Shown: positions 44,954-54,820, numbered from the stretch's first letter. The stretch: 64,000 nucleotides of DNA from Polyangiaceae bacterium (GCA_016715885.1 JADJXL010000022.1:124001-188000), one strand, 5' to 3'. Notes: a model not told the origin generated them from the sequence alone. A program made the numbers and translations.

Positions 44954-45975
44954 CGACGCATCGCCTGCTCGACGTTCTCCGGACGCGTGGGCACGTTCTT
45001 CACGAGCTCTTCGACGACCTGATCGGTCGTGATTCCATCCGCTTCACCCTCGAACGAACGGATGAGCCGATGCCGCAGCACGGGCTTGGCCACGCGCTGC
45101 ACGTCAGCAAACGACACGTGCGCTCGCCCTTCGAGCAAACTCACGGCCTTCGATGCCAACACGAGCGACTGTGCGCCACGCACGCCGGCTCCATAGCGAA
45201 TCGCTCGACGCACGAGGTCCGGCGCGCCGCTCATCGATGGATCGCTCGCTCGCACGAGGCGCGATGCGAACCGCATGATGGGCTCTGCAACGGCGACGTC
45301 TCGACACGCCGATCGCAACTCGAGCACTTCGTCTCGATTGAGCACCGGGTTGGGCGCGTCTTTCGGCTGACCCGTCGTTCGCACGAGGATCTCGGTCATC
45401 TCGTCTTCGTCGGGACTCGGAACGATTACTTTGAGCAGAAAACGATCGAGCTGCGCTTCGGGCAAAGGGTACGTGCCCTCCATCTCGATGGGATTTTCCG
45501 TCGCGAGCACGAAAAACGGCTGCTCCATTGCATGACGTACGCCACCGATGGTGCACGCGTGCTCTTGCATCGCTTCGAGCAGCGAGCTTTGCGTCTTCGG
45601 CGTCGCGCGGTTGATTTCGTCCGCGAGCACGATCTGTCCGAACACGGGCCCTTTGTGCAGCGCGAAGTGGCGACTTCCATCGGCTGCCGTCACCAGAATG
45701 TTCGTGCCCGTAACATCGCTCGGCATCAGATCCGGCGTGAACTGGATGCGCGAAAACTTCAGCTCCAGCGCGCTCGCAATCGTGCGCACCAGCAGGGTTT
45801 TTCCCAGGCCCGGCGCACCCTCGAGCAGCACGTGGCCGCCCGACAGGATGCCCCAAAGCACCTGCTCGACGACCTCTTCTTGTCCCACGATCACTTGCCC
45901 GATCGTTTCCTTGAGTCGATTGCTCGCCTCGCGCGCCCGATCGAGGCGCTTTTGAAAATCACCAGCGCTCGTCAT
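44950..45975 (-). CDS. MoxR family AAA+ ATPase
   Basis: A 341-residue MoxR AAA+ ATPase. Walker A is EGAPGLGKT (Lys59), Walker B is IVLADEIN (Asp119, Glu120), and the family marks TPDLMPSDVTG and EAMQEH(A) are intact, as is the sensor segment FVLATENPIE. MoxR proteins are chaperones that work with vWA-domain proteins to mature or activate envelope or metal-containing complexes. Here the vWA partners (DUF58 and BatA-like genes) are not next to it but at 61061 onward on the other strand. Overlaps the following gene by ATGA. Confidence 0.93.
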   Translation of the reverse strand: MTSAGDFQKRLDRAREASNRLKETIGQVIVGQEEVVEQVLWGILSGGHVLLEGAPGLGKTLLVRTIASALELKFSRIQFTPDLMPSDVTGTNILVTAADGSRHFALHKGPVFGQIVLADEINRATPKTQSSLLEAMQEHACTIGGVRHAMEQPFFVLATENPIEMEGTYPLPEAQLDRFLLKVIVPSPDEDEMTEILVRTTGQPKDAPNPVLNRDEVLELRSACRDVAVAEPIMRFASRLVRASDPSMSGAPDLVRRAIRYGAGVRGAQSLVLASKAVSLLEGRAHVSFADVQRVAKPVLRHRLIRSFEGEADGITTDQVVEELVKNVPTRPENVEQAMRR

Positions 45976-46040
45976 GTGAACCTGGAGCCTAGCCTTTCGT
46001 GGCCGTTCGATGTGGGGGTTTTCGAATCACGGCAAATCGC

Positions 46041-47852
46041 CTACTTCGGTTGGAAGTACCGACCCACCTGCTCGCGATACTCTTCCGGCACGTCGCTTCG
46101 TTCGACCGCGCCAAGCTCGGCAGGCGCCGCTTGTCCAAGTGCGCCCGTGCCTTGAATGTTCGCGGTTTCACCCGCTTTGCCCGTCGTTCGGCCGAGCGTC
46201 ACGCCGGGCATCGACGGAGCCTTGTTGATCGGACCCGATGCGCGCGCCTTCACGCCCGGACCATCGACCACGCCGGTTTGTCCTTTGTGATCCCCAGGCC
46301 CGCCGCCTTCGCTGTGTCCGGCTTGCGGACTGCTGCCGTCTTTGCCCCCGTTTTTCCCTCCAGAACCAGGTTTGTCTCCTGGAACCGGCACAGGCATGGG
46401 CGCTCCTCCGAGCTGCCCTTCGCACTCACCCGCGCCTTCTTGCGCGTCGTCGAGCTTCTTCTGGCGCTGGCCTTCTTCCGAGCCTTCGCCTTGCTCCGCT
46501 TCGGCCATTCGTTTCAGCTGTTCCGCCAAGCGCTTTTGCCCTTCGGGCGATTCGAGCTCTTCGGCGAGCTCTTTCAACTGCTCCTTCGACGGCCCTTCAC
46601 CCATGTCGCCTTCGCCCATTTGCTCGGCGCGCTTTTTCATGTTTTCCGCGAGCCGCTTGCGTTCTTCCGGCGTGAGTTTGCCCAGGGCCTCTTCCAATTT
46701 TTCAGCGAGCTTTTGTTGCTCTTTGGCGCCGCCCTTGCCGCCTTGAAAATCCTTCAGCGCTTGCTTCGCATCCTCGGGCAAACCTTCGCCGAGCGCTTTG
46801 CCGAGCTCGCTCAGCTTCTGGTTTTTCTTGGCCATCTCCTCCATGCGCTTGCGCTCTTCCTCGAGCGCTTTGGCGACGTCCGGAGCGTTGGCCTTGCGCG
46901 CAGCTTCCGCTGCTTCTTCCATCGTCTTCAGCGCCTTTTCGCGGTCTTCCTTCTCGAGCCGGTTGGCCAGCTTTTCCATCTCCTCGTCGAACGACACGAG
47001 GTCCCGGTCGCCGAGGGCTTTGGCCGCGTTTTTCAGGTCCGGGTTTTCCCCGAGCTTGCCCAGAGCCGATTCCAATCCCGCGCGCTGTTCACCATCGCCG
47101 AGTGACAACCGCTCGGCCGTGATGGCGTCTTTGAGCTTGGCGATCTCCGCTTGGGCCTCGCGTTTTTCCATGCCCTCACGGAGTTTGTCCCGGAGCTTTT
47201 TCGCTTCTTCGGCGAGTTTGTCGAGGCGCTTGCGTTGCGCTTCGTCGCGCGCGCTGGCGTTTGCCAAATCGATGATCTTGTCGAGCCCTTTGATCTCGGC
47301 GAGCTTCACCATGTCCGCACCCGGAGGCGGAGCGGGCGCTACTGGCGCGGGCGGAAGAGGCAACAAGCTCACGTAACCGATCGCGGCCAAACCGAGCGGA
47401 ATGGCCAGATGCCAGGGGCGAAACCACGACACACGAGCTTCTTTTGGAGCCGCTTTCGACAGCACTTCGGCCGCATGCGTGATCACGACGGCGCGTGCAG
47501 GATCGTCGCCATTCGACTCGCGACGTTGCAGATCCACCGCCGTTGCGATGCTTTCCTTGCCGTCGAGACGACCATCGAGGTACAGGGCGACTTCGTTGTC
47601 GCTCCAGCGCTTGCGACGCGCAATCAGCGCGCCCGCTGCAGCACCGAGCGCGCCGCCGGTCGCCATCCACGGGCGCAAGGCTCCGTGCCGAGTTTGCCAT
47701 GCCGCAGCGGATGCAGCGGTGCCGAGCACGAGGCCCAGAGCTGCGCCAGTGAGCACTCGTTCGAGCGCGAGACGCCGACGAACCCGGCCTGCGTAGCGGC
47801 GAAAAACATCGCGAAAAGAGCTGTCTACGGACGACGAAGCGCGCTTTGCCAT
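46041..47852 (-). CDS. coiled-coil membrane protein of the MoxR cluster (DUF4175-like)
   Basis: A 603-residue protein with two N-terminal membrane helices (~33-51 and 62-78) and a third near 150-168. A long charged coiled coil follows (~195-490), dense in Lys/Glu/Ala with short Gly breaks (GEGDMGEG, QGGKGG). The C-terminal ~110 residues are Gly/Pro-rich and disordered, ending SDVPEEYREQVGRYFQPK. This layout matches the DUF4175-like membrane proteins found near MoxR/DUF58 genes. It is likely a structural partner of the MoxR/vWA assembly. It is first in the minus-strand operon, 65 nt before MoxR. Confidence 0.68.
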   Translation of the reverse strand: MAKRASSSVDSSFRDVFRRYAGRVRRRLALERVLTGAALGLVLGTAASAAAWQTRHGALRPWMATGGALGAAAGALIARRKRWSDNEVALYLDGRLDGKESIATAVDLQRRESNGDDPARAVVITHAAEVLSKAAPKEARVSWFRPWHLAIPLGLAAIGYVSLLPLPPAPVAPAPPPGADMVKLAEIKGLDKIIDLANASARDEAQRKRLDKLAEEAKKLRDKLREGMEKREAQAEIAKLKDAITAERLSLGDGEQRAGLESALGKLGENPDLKNAAKALGDRDLVSFDEEMEKLANRLEKEDREKALKTMEEAAEAARKANAPDVAKALEEERKRMEEMAKKNQKLSELGKALGEGLPEDAKQALKDFQGGKGGAKEQQKLAEKLEEALGKLTPEERKRLAENMKKRAEQMGEGDMGEGPSKEQLKELAEELESPEGQKRLAEQLKRMAEAEQGEGSEEGQRQKKLDDAQEGAGECEGQLGGAPMPVPVPGDKPGSGGKNGGKDGSSPQAGHSEGGGPGDHKGQTGVVDGPGVKARASGPINKAPSMPGVTLGRTTGKAGETANIQGTGALGQAAPAELGAVERSDVPEEYREQVGRYFQPK

Positions 47853-48009
47853 CGTGGTCTTCTTTGTACTCGGTGACCGCCCGGAGCGCTACCGGGTTGC
47901 CCTGGATCGAACAGCAATCTTTCAGCGGTCTCTGCACACCAAACGTTGCATCGAATCGGTCTTGTGCGTGGTAGGCTCGCGCGCAGCGTTCAAAGCGCCG
48001 GCTCATCGC

Positions 48010-51000
48010 ATGGATACTCACGTCGGTTTCCCCAGCCCCGTAGACGCCACCACCGAGCATGGCGTCGTGCTAGGGCGCCCGAACGAATTCGTCGACGTTG
48101 CTTTGGCAGCAGGGCGGTACTTTCAAGATGCGCTGCCCATCGTGGGTCGGACCGAAGAGCTGCAAACGCTCGTGAACTTCATCGAAACGCCCGGTACAGC
48201 GCGCGTCGTCGTCCTCGTGGGGCGAGCCGGATCGGGCAAGACGAGCCTCTTGGCAGCGCTCGCGGAGACGCTTTCGCAGCGCAATGTCACGCAAGCTGTG
48301 CGATTCGCGGCGGATGTCGCGTCCGTCGCAGCGCAGCATGCACCGCGGTTGCCCAAAGGTCCGAGCGTCATCGTCATCGACGATGCGCACCGAAAGCCAT
48401 GCACGGCGGCGCTTTTGCACGCTGCGCAGCACCGTCCGGAAGTAGCGTTTGTCTTGACCACCCGCCCCGGCGGTTTGTCGCGGCTCGTGGCACTTTGTGC
48501 AGAGCGCGGACTTTCCGAAGCTGATATTCGCGTACTGCCCGAGATTGGGCCGCTATCGACGGATGACGCCGAACGTTCCGCCCGTCACGTGCTCGATGAA
48601 GAATTCGGCGCTCATGCAAAACAGCTTGCGACCATTTCTGCAGGCCACCCGCAACTCGTGTCGATTGCCGGGCGCCTCGTGCGTGAAAAAGCGCTTCATC
48701 CCGTGGCGCTCGAGCAGCCCGCGGATTTCGGCGCTCGAGTGCTGGCGCGAGGTTATGAAACGCTGCTCATGCGTGCCTCGGTGACGCCTGATCAAAAGCT
48801 TTTTGGTGGCGTGCTCGGTCAAGTCACCGATATGCTCGGGATCGTTGCTGCCCTTGCGCCCGTGCGTACGTCGGACGAACGGTTTTTGCAGGGCGCGGGC
48901 GAGCTTTTGGGATGCCGTCGTCGCGATTTGGTATCGGCATTGCGCGCATTGGAAACGACAGGCATCATCGAGCGTTCGGCGCCGGGGGCGCGTGTCGTGC
49001 CAACGGCGCTTGCCGATCATGCATTGCTCCGACTTTTAACGGCTCCCTTGCCGCTTCCCGGGACATTGGCCGAGCGAGTGAGCGTCATCGTTCGGCATTT
49101 TGGCATTCACGCGCTCGTGCCTCTGTTCCGTAACCTCGGCGAAATGGATGGCCCCTCGATTCCGCCCGGGAGCGCGTCCAAGTTTGTCGCGGAACTTTTC
49201 GAGTATTGCCGTGACGCACTCGATGTCGCATCGACCATGGATCGTTGCCGGCTTCTTTCATCCTTGCGTGAAGTTTGTATTGATGAACCCGCCGGAATGC
49301 TCGAATTGGTCGAATTTGCGCTACAATTGCCACCGCTCACCGATACCGCGCCGAAGTCCCGCGTGCTTTTGTCGGAAACGAGCGTGACGAACGAGTTGTC
49401 GCCGATATTGCAGCGAATTGCATTGCATCGGCAACATCTGCCCGAGGCGGTCGATTCGCTGTGGGCGCTCGGTCGCGACGATGTGCGGCTGCAAAGCCCG
49501 CATCCGGATCACCCCATGCGCGTGCTACGTGAATTCGCGTCACGAGCGCATACGTTGCCCGTCGGGTTTCACGAGGCGCTGCTCGATGCCGTCGAAAGGT
49601 GGCAAATGGTGCCCCATGCCCACGATCACCAGCATTCGCCGCTCGATGTGATCGACACGTTTCTCGCCGAATCGGATGCGCCCATCAGCGACGACGCATT
49701 GGCGAGCAGGCAGCGCAGGCTCCGCACGCGAGCGCTCGAATCGCTTGCGCGTGCAGCGGGATCATCCAATCGGCGAGCGGCTCTTGCAGGCGTGCGAGGT
49801 CTCGAAGGCGTGCTCACCGATATGGCGACGCATTCGTCTGCGGGGTTTCCCGAGGCGGATTGGCGCGACGGCGAGCGGCTCGAAGTGATTGAAATGCTTC
49901 GCAAAACCGCGACGAGTGCCGCCGATCCGGTGGTTCATTTCGCCGTTGCGGACGTACTCCGGTGGGCCGCGCACCGAACGCCGAATGATACCATTTGCAT
50001 TGCTGCGGAACTGGCGCTCGCTGACGTGCCGGATTCATCGGAACGCCGGCTGTACGAAGCGCTGACGCAAAGGCCGCCCGCACAACGCGCCGGACTCGAC
50101 CTCGATGCGCCGCCGTCGTCGAGGCTTTTGCCCGAAACGAGGAACAACGAGCCTCGCGGGGCCGAAACTGCGCGAATCGTCATTGATGAATGGATGGCCA
50201 AGGGGCCATTGCCCGCGGCATTCGTTCAACAAACGGCCGAAGCGCTGGATACGCTCTCTCTTGCGGGCAAATCGGGTTCACCTCGCGTGCTTTTGCAGGT
50301 GCTTTCTCTGAAGCATCCGGAAGCTGCTGCGAAAGCGTGCGAGGTCATCATGCAATCGCCCGATGGGCCTCTCGGGCCGCATGTTGCCGCGCTCCTGCAC
50401 ACATTGCGAGAATCGGCTCCCGAGCGGGCGGCCGGCCTCGTGCAGAATATCGTGACCGGCAGTAATGCGACGCTTTGTGCATCCCTTGCGCAGGCATTTC
50501 CTCGCTGGGTCGATAAACCTCGAAATGGTGACCGCGAAGCATTACGCGCGCTCCTTGGGCATCCGGATGGCTTCGTGCGTCGAGCTGCGCTTGGCGTATT
50601 GCGTACGCTTGCAAAGACGGCGCCGCACGATGCCGTGGCATTGGCGGTCGAGGTCGATCTTTCCGAGGGGGCCGAGGCTGTCGAAACGCTTTTTGGGGCG
50701 CTCGATGGCGGAAAACTTTTCGTCGGCGATGCTCTTTCCGTGGAAGAAATCGTGGCATTTCTGTCGCGTCTTTCCGCTGCGACGAACCTGGAAGGGCACT
50801 CCACGATTCGTTTTTTGCACTTTGCGGGAAAACGTTTGCCCGAAGAAACCGCACTCTTGCTCATCGAGCGTATCGAGCGGCTCGTGGGGCCAGGCGTTTT
50901 GGCCATCGAGAACTTCGTGGCGCTTCCATCCGAAGGGCTGGGATCGATTTTGGCCCGTCTTCCCGAATCGCCCGAGTGGGTCGCCATTTTGCGGCGTATT

Positions 51001-51477
51001 CGTCAGCTCGCCCGGTCACGTTCGAATGTGGTGCGGACGCAAGCGGCCCGGCTTTTTCAGGCGGCATCGAAGAATTATTCGCCCGTCGCCATGGACGTAT
51101 TGTCGGAATGGCTCGAAGCTGCGCGCGCCGAAGAGCTCGAGGCGGTGTCGGCGCTGCTCGAAGAAGCTCCCGCGTCGCTACTTTTCTCGCACGTGAATCT
51201 CGTGGCGACACTCTTGCGAAATAGCCACGCATTGGGAGGCGCTCTTTTCGATACCGTGCAAAATGCACTCTTGCCCGTTGCGATGGGGCAGGGGCGAATG
51301 CGTGGGAACGGGCCCCAAATGACCGATGCAGCGCTTCGCACGCAAGCGCGTGAGGCCGCGGCAAAACTCGCACCCCGTTCGCCCGAACGCCGATTTTTCG
51401 AGGCCATCGTGAAACACACCGAAACGCTCATCGCCGAGGAAACTGCGGCCGAGCACGACGACCTCTTCGACCTGTAA
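48010..51477 (+). CDS. STAND-type P-loop NTPase with helical-repeat C-terminus
   Basis: A 1155-residue protein. After ~40 residues comes LPIVGRTEEL, the entry motif of AAA/STAND ATPases, then Walker A GRAGSGKTS (Lys77) and Walker B VIVIDDAH (Asp124, Asp125). A winged-helix-like region spans ~270-360 (LGCRRRDLVSALRALETTGIIE). The remaining ~750 residues are HEAT/ARM-like helix pairs (for example HPDGFVRRAALGVLRTLAK). STAND proteins are usually signalling switches, and some are antiphage sensors. No effector domain is visible at either end, so if it is a switch its output must be a partner. The ATG at 48010 has a weak site. Confidence 0.72.
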   Translation: MDTHVGFPSPVDATTEHGVVLGRPNEFVDVALAAGRYFQDALPIVGRTEELQTLVNFIETPGTARVVVLVGRAGSGKTSLLAALAETLSQRNVTQAVRFAADVASVAAQHAPRLPKGPSVIVIDDAHRKPCTAALLHAAQHRPEVAFVLTTRPGGLSRLVALCAERGLSEADIRVLPEIGPLSTDDAERSARHVLDEEFGAHAKQLATISAGHPQLVSIAGRLVREKALHPVALEQPADFGARVLARGYETLLMRASVTPDQKLFGGVLGQVTDMLGIVAALAPVRTSDERFLQGAGELLGCRRRDLVSALRALETTGIIERSAPGARVVPTALADHALLRLLTAPLPLPGTLAERVSVIVRHFGIHALVPLFRNLGEMDGPSIPPGSASKFVAELFEYCRDALDVASTMDRCRLLSSLREVCIDEPAGMLELVEFALQLPPLTDTAPKSRVLLSETSVTNELSPILQRIALHRQHLPEAVDSLWALGRDDVRLQSPHPDHPMRVLREFASRAHTLPVGFHEALLDAVERWQMVPHAHDHQHSPLDVIDTFLAESDAPISDDALASRQRRLRTRALESLARAAGSSNRRAALAGVRGLEGVLTDMATHSSAGFPEADWRDGERLEVIEMLRKTATSAADPVVHFAVADVLRWAAHRTPNDTICIAAELALADVPDSSERRLYEALTQRPPAQRAGLDLDAPPSSRLLPETRNNEPRGAETARIVIDEWMAKGPLPAAFVQQTAEALDTLSLAGKSGSPRVLLQVLSLKHPEAAAKACEVIMQSPDGPLGPHVAALLHTLRESAPERAAGLVQNIVTGSNATLCASLAQAFPRWVDKPRNGDREALRALLGHPDGFVRRAALGVLRTLAKTAPHDAVALAVEVDLSEGAEAVETLFGALDGGKLFVGDALSVEEIVAFLSRLSAATNLEGHSTIRFLHFAGKRLPEETALLLIERIERLVGPGVLAIENFVALPSEGLGSILARLPESPEWVAILRRIRQLARSRSNVVRTQAARLFQAASKNYSPVAMDVLSEWLEAARAEELEAVSALLEEAPASLLFSHVNLVATLLRNSHALGGALFDTVQNALLPVAMGQGRMRGNGPQMTDAALRTQAREAAAKLAPRSPERRFFEAIVKHTETLIAEETAAEHDDLFDL

Positions 51478-51582
51478 AACACCGAGCAAGGTCGGGCGTC
51501 ATCACCACGGCTGACTTCGCCGCGTTGCGTCACTTTCTTTTTTGAAACGGAATGGTGTTGCCTGTCTGCATTTCGTGGTAAT

Positions 51583-52947
51583 GTGCCGACCCCCATGCGG
51601 AAAACGAGCCTCGATACGGTACTTCGCCTCAAATCCAAGCATCGCGTGGGCCAGCTTGCCCGGCTGGCGACCGCCATTGCGGAACAAGGTGGGCTTCTTG
51701 GTGACATCACCACATTGCGTGGCGGCGAGACCGACTCACTGCGCGAAGTCACCATCGAAACGGACGATGAAGAGCATCGCGATCGAGTGATCGAGGCCGT
51801 ACGCAAGGTCGACGGGGTCGAAGTGCTCGACACGATCGATCGCGTTTTCGATCTGCACCGTGGTGGCAAGCTTCATTCGACGAGCCGCATCGAGCTGCGT
51901 CATCAGCGGGATCTGCGATACATCTATACGCCAGGGGTTGCGCGTGTGGCGCGGGCGATTGAGCGCGAGCCCGAGCGAGCGCGACATTTGACGACAATTG
52001 GTAATTCGGTTGGTATTTTTACAAATGGCACGCGCGTCTTGGGGTTGGGCAACGTGGGCCCGCTTGCCTCGTTGCCGGTCATGGAAGGCAAGGCCGTTCT
52101 TTATGACAAGTTCGTGGGAATCAGCGCCACGCCGATTCTCGTCGATACGCTCGATGTAAACGAGTTTGTCGAAACGGTATCGCGTTTGTCGCTCACGTTT
52201 GGTGGGATTCATCTCGAGGACATTCGCATTCCGGATTGTTATCGCATCGAGGAAGCGCTCATCGATCGGTTGGAGAAGCCGGTCATGCATGACGATCAGC
52301 ATGGAACGGCGACGGTAGCGCTCGCGGCGCTTCTCAATGCGTGCAAAATGACGGGCGTTGCGATCGAAAAGGCGCGCGTTGGTCAGATTGGGCTCGGCGC
52401 GGCGGGAAGCGCAATTGCGCGGCTCATGATGACGTACGGAGCGCGGGATGTGCTCGTATGCGACAAGTCCGAAGAATCGATGCAATGGCTGGCGAAGTTT
52501 GGAGCGCGCCCCGTGGACCTCGTGACGCTGATGCGCGAAGCGGATATCGTCATTGCTGCGACGGGCAGACCGGGGCTCATCGATCCGAAGTTGATTCGCC
52601 CGGGGCAGGTCATTTTTCCCCTTTCGAATCCGGATCCGGAGATCGAGCCTGCGGATGCAATGGCAGCCGGTGCGGCATTCTGCTCGGATGGTCGCAGCAT
52701 CAACAATGCTCTTGCATTTCCGGGGCTTTTCCGCGCGGCGCTTGCCGTCGAAAGCCGAGCGATCACGCCGGGTATGCGCATTGCCGCGGCGCGTGCCATT
52801 GCGTCGTGTGCCGAGCCGGGCGAAGTGGTGCCTTCGCCGCTATTGCGCAACGTGCACGAAGCGGTCGTTGCGGCCGTGAGCGAAGCGGCTCGTGCCGAGG
52901 GACTCGAATCGACGGCGCGCCTCACGCGTAGCCGCCCGTCCGTTTGA
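51583..52947 (+). CDS. malic enzyme with N-terminal ACT domain
   Basis: A 454-residue NAD(P)-dependent malic enzyme that oxidatively decarboxylates malate to pyruvate. An ACT regulatory domain occupies residues ~1-95 (HRVGQLARLATAIAEQGGLL). The catalytic part shows YTPGVARV, EGKAVLYDKF (catalytic Lys), HLEDI, and MHDDQHGTATVALAA, then a Rossmann domain with GLGAAGSA. The ACT domain suggests control by an amino acid or other small ligand. GTG 51583 is taken as start; an in-frame ATG at 51595 is also possible. It is 18 nt upstream of the STAS-like gene on the same strand. Confidence 0.92.
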   Translation: MPTPMRKTSLDTVLRLKSKHRVGQLARLATAIAEQGGLLGDITTLRGGETDSLREVTIETDDEEHRDRVIEAVRKVDGVEVLDTIDRVFDLHRGGKLHSTSRIELRHQRDLRYIYTPGVARVARAIEREPERARHLTTIGNSVGIFTNGTRVLGLGNVGPLASLPVMEGKAVLYDKFVGISATPILVDTLDVNEFVETVSRLSLTFGGIHLEDIRIPDCYRIEEALIDRLEKPVMHDDQHGTATVALAALLNACKMTGVAIEKARVGQIGLGAAGSAIARLMMTYGARDVLVCDKSEESMQWLAKFGARPVDLVTLMREADIVIAATGRPGLIDPKLIRPGQVIFPLSNPDPEIEPADAMAAGAAFCSDGRSINNALAFPGLFRAALAVESRAITPGMRIAAARAIASCAEPGEVVPSPLLRNVHEAVVAAVSEAARAEGLESTARLTRSRPSV

Positions 52948-52965
52948 TTCGTTTTCGAGGAACGC

Positions 52966-53364
52966 ATGGCGGCCATCGAGGTTTTTCGTAGCGAGTATAC
53001 GACGATCTCCATGGATCCGAGAGGGCCACTCGTTCGAATGGTTCGATCGGACCTACAATTCCAATCCCTCGACGCGCTCGAGCGATGCGTCGCAGAGATG
53101 ATTCGCACGCTCGACTCCATTGGTCGAGATGGCCGCGTGTTGTTCAGTGATTTGCGCGCGGTTCAAGGAAGGAACGATCCCGCGTTCGAGGAGCGCATGG
53201 CCAAACTGCGTCCTCGGCTCTACGAAGGGTTTGTCCGCGTTGGTATTCTCGTGAGAAGCTCGGTGGGGGCGCTGCAAATCAGGCGATTGGTCATGCAAGA
53301 CGGAAGGGCGTGCATGGTCATGACGGACGAGGCGGCGCTGCTCGAGTATTTGTTATACGGGTGA
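52966..53364 (+). CDS. STAS/SpoIIAA-like protein
   Basis: A 132-residue cytosolic protein with the strand-helix alternation of a SpoIIAA-like domain: VRMVRSDLQF, a helix ending in DSIGRDG, the strand RVLFSDLRAVQGRND, and helices ending EALLEYLLYG-like. Related in layout to the protein encoded at 5163-5615. No Ser phosphorylation site can be assigned with confidence. GAGGAACGC precedes the ATG. It is probably co-transcribed with the malic enzyme gene 18 nt upstream. Confidence 0.6.
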   Translation: MAAIEVFRSEYTTISMDPRGPLVRMVRSDLQFQSLDALERCVAEMIRTLDSIGRDGRVLFSDLRAVQGRNDPAFEERMAKLRPRLYEGFVRVGILVRSSVGALQIRRLVMQDGRACMVMTDEAALLEYLLYG

Positions 53365-53377
53365 TATACCGGCCTTA

Positions 53378-53878
53378 TCAAGGATCGCTTTCACTCGTCA
53401 CCGCCACGACCACAATGGAATGCGGCTGCACTTTGTAAAGCAATCGCCGCGCGTCTATCCGAAGCTGCATGTGATCGTCTTTGCGACGATGTAATGCGGA
53501 CGACCCGCGTGGTGCTGGATCGAACGCCAATGCGTCGATTTCGAGCGCAATCTCTTCACGCGTCGCAGCATCGAGCTTGTCGAGGTCTCGTTCGGCTCGC
53601 TCGAGCATCCACATTTCACGCACGTCGCGCCCTCGTGCCCGCCGACTTGCCCGAGCGGTTTCCCCGCGCCACGGACGAGGCGGTCGCGTGCCTTGTTCGG
53701 CCCATGCCGCAGCCACGGCTTCTTCATCGATGCGTAGCTCCAGCTCTTCGGCGACGCGGGACATCAGATCGGCGGGCAGAAGCTCTTCGCCTCGAGACAT
53801 GCGCGTTGCGAGCGCCTGCAAGATGCGCGTCTGTCGCACTCGAACATCCGCTTCCGTTTCGAGCGACGGGGTGTTCAT
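53378..53878 (-). CDS. ParE/RelE-like toxin domain fused to an N-terminal segment
   Basis: A 166-residue protein. The C-terminal ~75 residues have the ParE/RelE fold pattern: ERAERDLDKLDAATREEI, then DPAPRGSSALHRRKDDHMQLRIDARRLLYKV in pieces, then SIVVVAVTSESDP. The N-terminal ~85 residues are helical and acidic (SRGEELLPADLMSRVAEEL) with a basic linker; an antitoxin-like segment on the same chain is an attractive reading but unproved. No separate antitoxin ORF is adjacent on this strand. Divergent from the hydrolase gene at 53925. Confidence 0.6.
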   Translation of the reverse strand: MNTPSLETEADVRVRQTRILQALATRMSRGEELLPADLMSRVAEELELRIDEEAVAAAWAEQGTRPPRPWRGETARASRRARGRDVREMWMLERAERDLDKLDAATREEIALEIDALAFDPAPRGSSALHRRKDDHMQLRIDARRLLYKVQPHSIVVVAVTSESDP

Positions 53879-53924
53879 CGACGCGATGATAGCAGATGTC
53901 GTTCACCGTTTGGCGCGCCGATGG

Positions 53925-54770
53925 ATGCCAAAAAATTTACTTTGGATCAGTCGGCGTGTTACGCTTCTTTTCGTGCGTATTTCATGGGTACTCCTCACGG
54001 TGGGGGCGCTTTTCGTGCGCCCGGCGCTCGTATTGGCCGATCCGTCCGTCGCCGAAGCTACGACGACGCCAAACGACGTGAAAGCGGAACGAAGGTGGTG
54101 TGCTCCGGAGCTTTTGACGCTACCAAACGAGGTATGTGCGTTTATACCGGACCAACCTTCGGCGGGTCCGCGGACGCTGATCATTCATTTGCATGGCGTG
54201 ATCCAGCCGGACACGACATCGCAGTGGAATCAGCAGCGAATGGCGGCCAAAGCGGGTGCCGCCTACGGGTTTACGGTGATCATGCCGCGCGGTCGAAAAG
54301 GCATTGGGCCGACGGGGACCGAGCATTGGTGGGCATGGCCGACGAACATGGATACTCGTGCCAAGTTTGAAAAGGCGTTGATAGCCGAATGGATGACGGC
54401 CAAAGGCGCGCTCGAACAAAAGTTCGGTGCGCCCTTCGAAAGGACGTACGTATTCGGGTTTTCGAATGGCGCCTATTACGCGACGTCGCTCGCGATGCGC
54501 GGGCGGATCGACGTGAATGGGTATGCGTTGTTTGCCGGCGGGTCGGGTGCGCCGTATCACGAATACGAGGGGAAAAAGACGAAGAACAGGGTGCCCATTG
54601 CGGTGGCCTGGGGTGCGAGGGATCCATCGCATGACAAGCAGGAGGAATTGGTGAAGCTGCTTCAGCGCATGCGCTGGCCGTCGATATCGCTGGGGCACGC
54701 GTATACGGGGCATACGATGACGGACATTCAGGTGGCCGAGGCCGTGGGGTACTTGGGGGCGAAGCAGTGA
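53925..54770 (+). CDS. secreted alpha/beta hydrolase
   Basis: A 281-residue exported hydrolase of the alpha/beta fold, close in pattern to feruloyl esterase/PHB-depolymerase-like enzymes. An N-terminal signal peptide (cleavage near LVLA) is followed by LIIHLHGV (oxyanion strand), the nucleophile elbow GFSNG (Ser180), an Asp in WGARDPSH and a His in YTGHTM. It hydrolyses an ester, natural substrate unknown. The start is uncertain: ATG 53925 is chosen because it places the signal peptide correctly, but ATG 53886 is in frame. A strong terminator follows. Confidence 0.75.
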   Translation: MPKNLLWISRRVTLLFVRISWVLLTVGALFVRPALVLADPSVAEATTTPNDVKAERRWCAPELLTLPNEVCAFIPDQPSAGPRTLIIHLHGVIQPDTTSQWNQQRMAAKAGAAYGFTVIMPRGRKGIGPTGTEHWWAWPTNMDTRAKFEKALIAEWMTAKGALEQKFGAPFERTYVFGFSNGAYYATSLAMRGRIDVNGYALFAGGSGAPYHEYEGKKTKNRVPIAVAWGARDPSHDKQEELVKLLQRMRWPSISLGHAYTGHTMTDIQVAEAVGYLGAKQ

Positions 54771-54777
54771 GCACAAA

Positions 54778-54820
54778 GTTCTCGGAATCAGCCTTATCCG
54801 ATTTCTGAGAACACATTTTT
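54778..54820 (+). terminator. Rho-independent terminator
   Basis: Arms GTTCTCGGAATC (54778-54789) and GATTTCTGAGAAC (54800-54812) form an imperfect stem, followed by ACATTTTT ending at 54820. It lies 7 nt after the hydrolase stop and is the only hairpin seen here with a proper T-tract. Confidence 0.75.
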
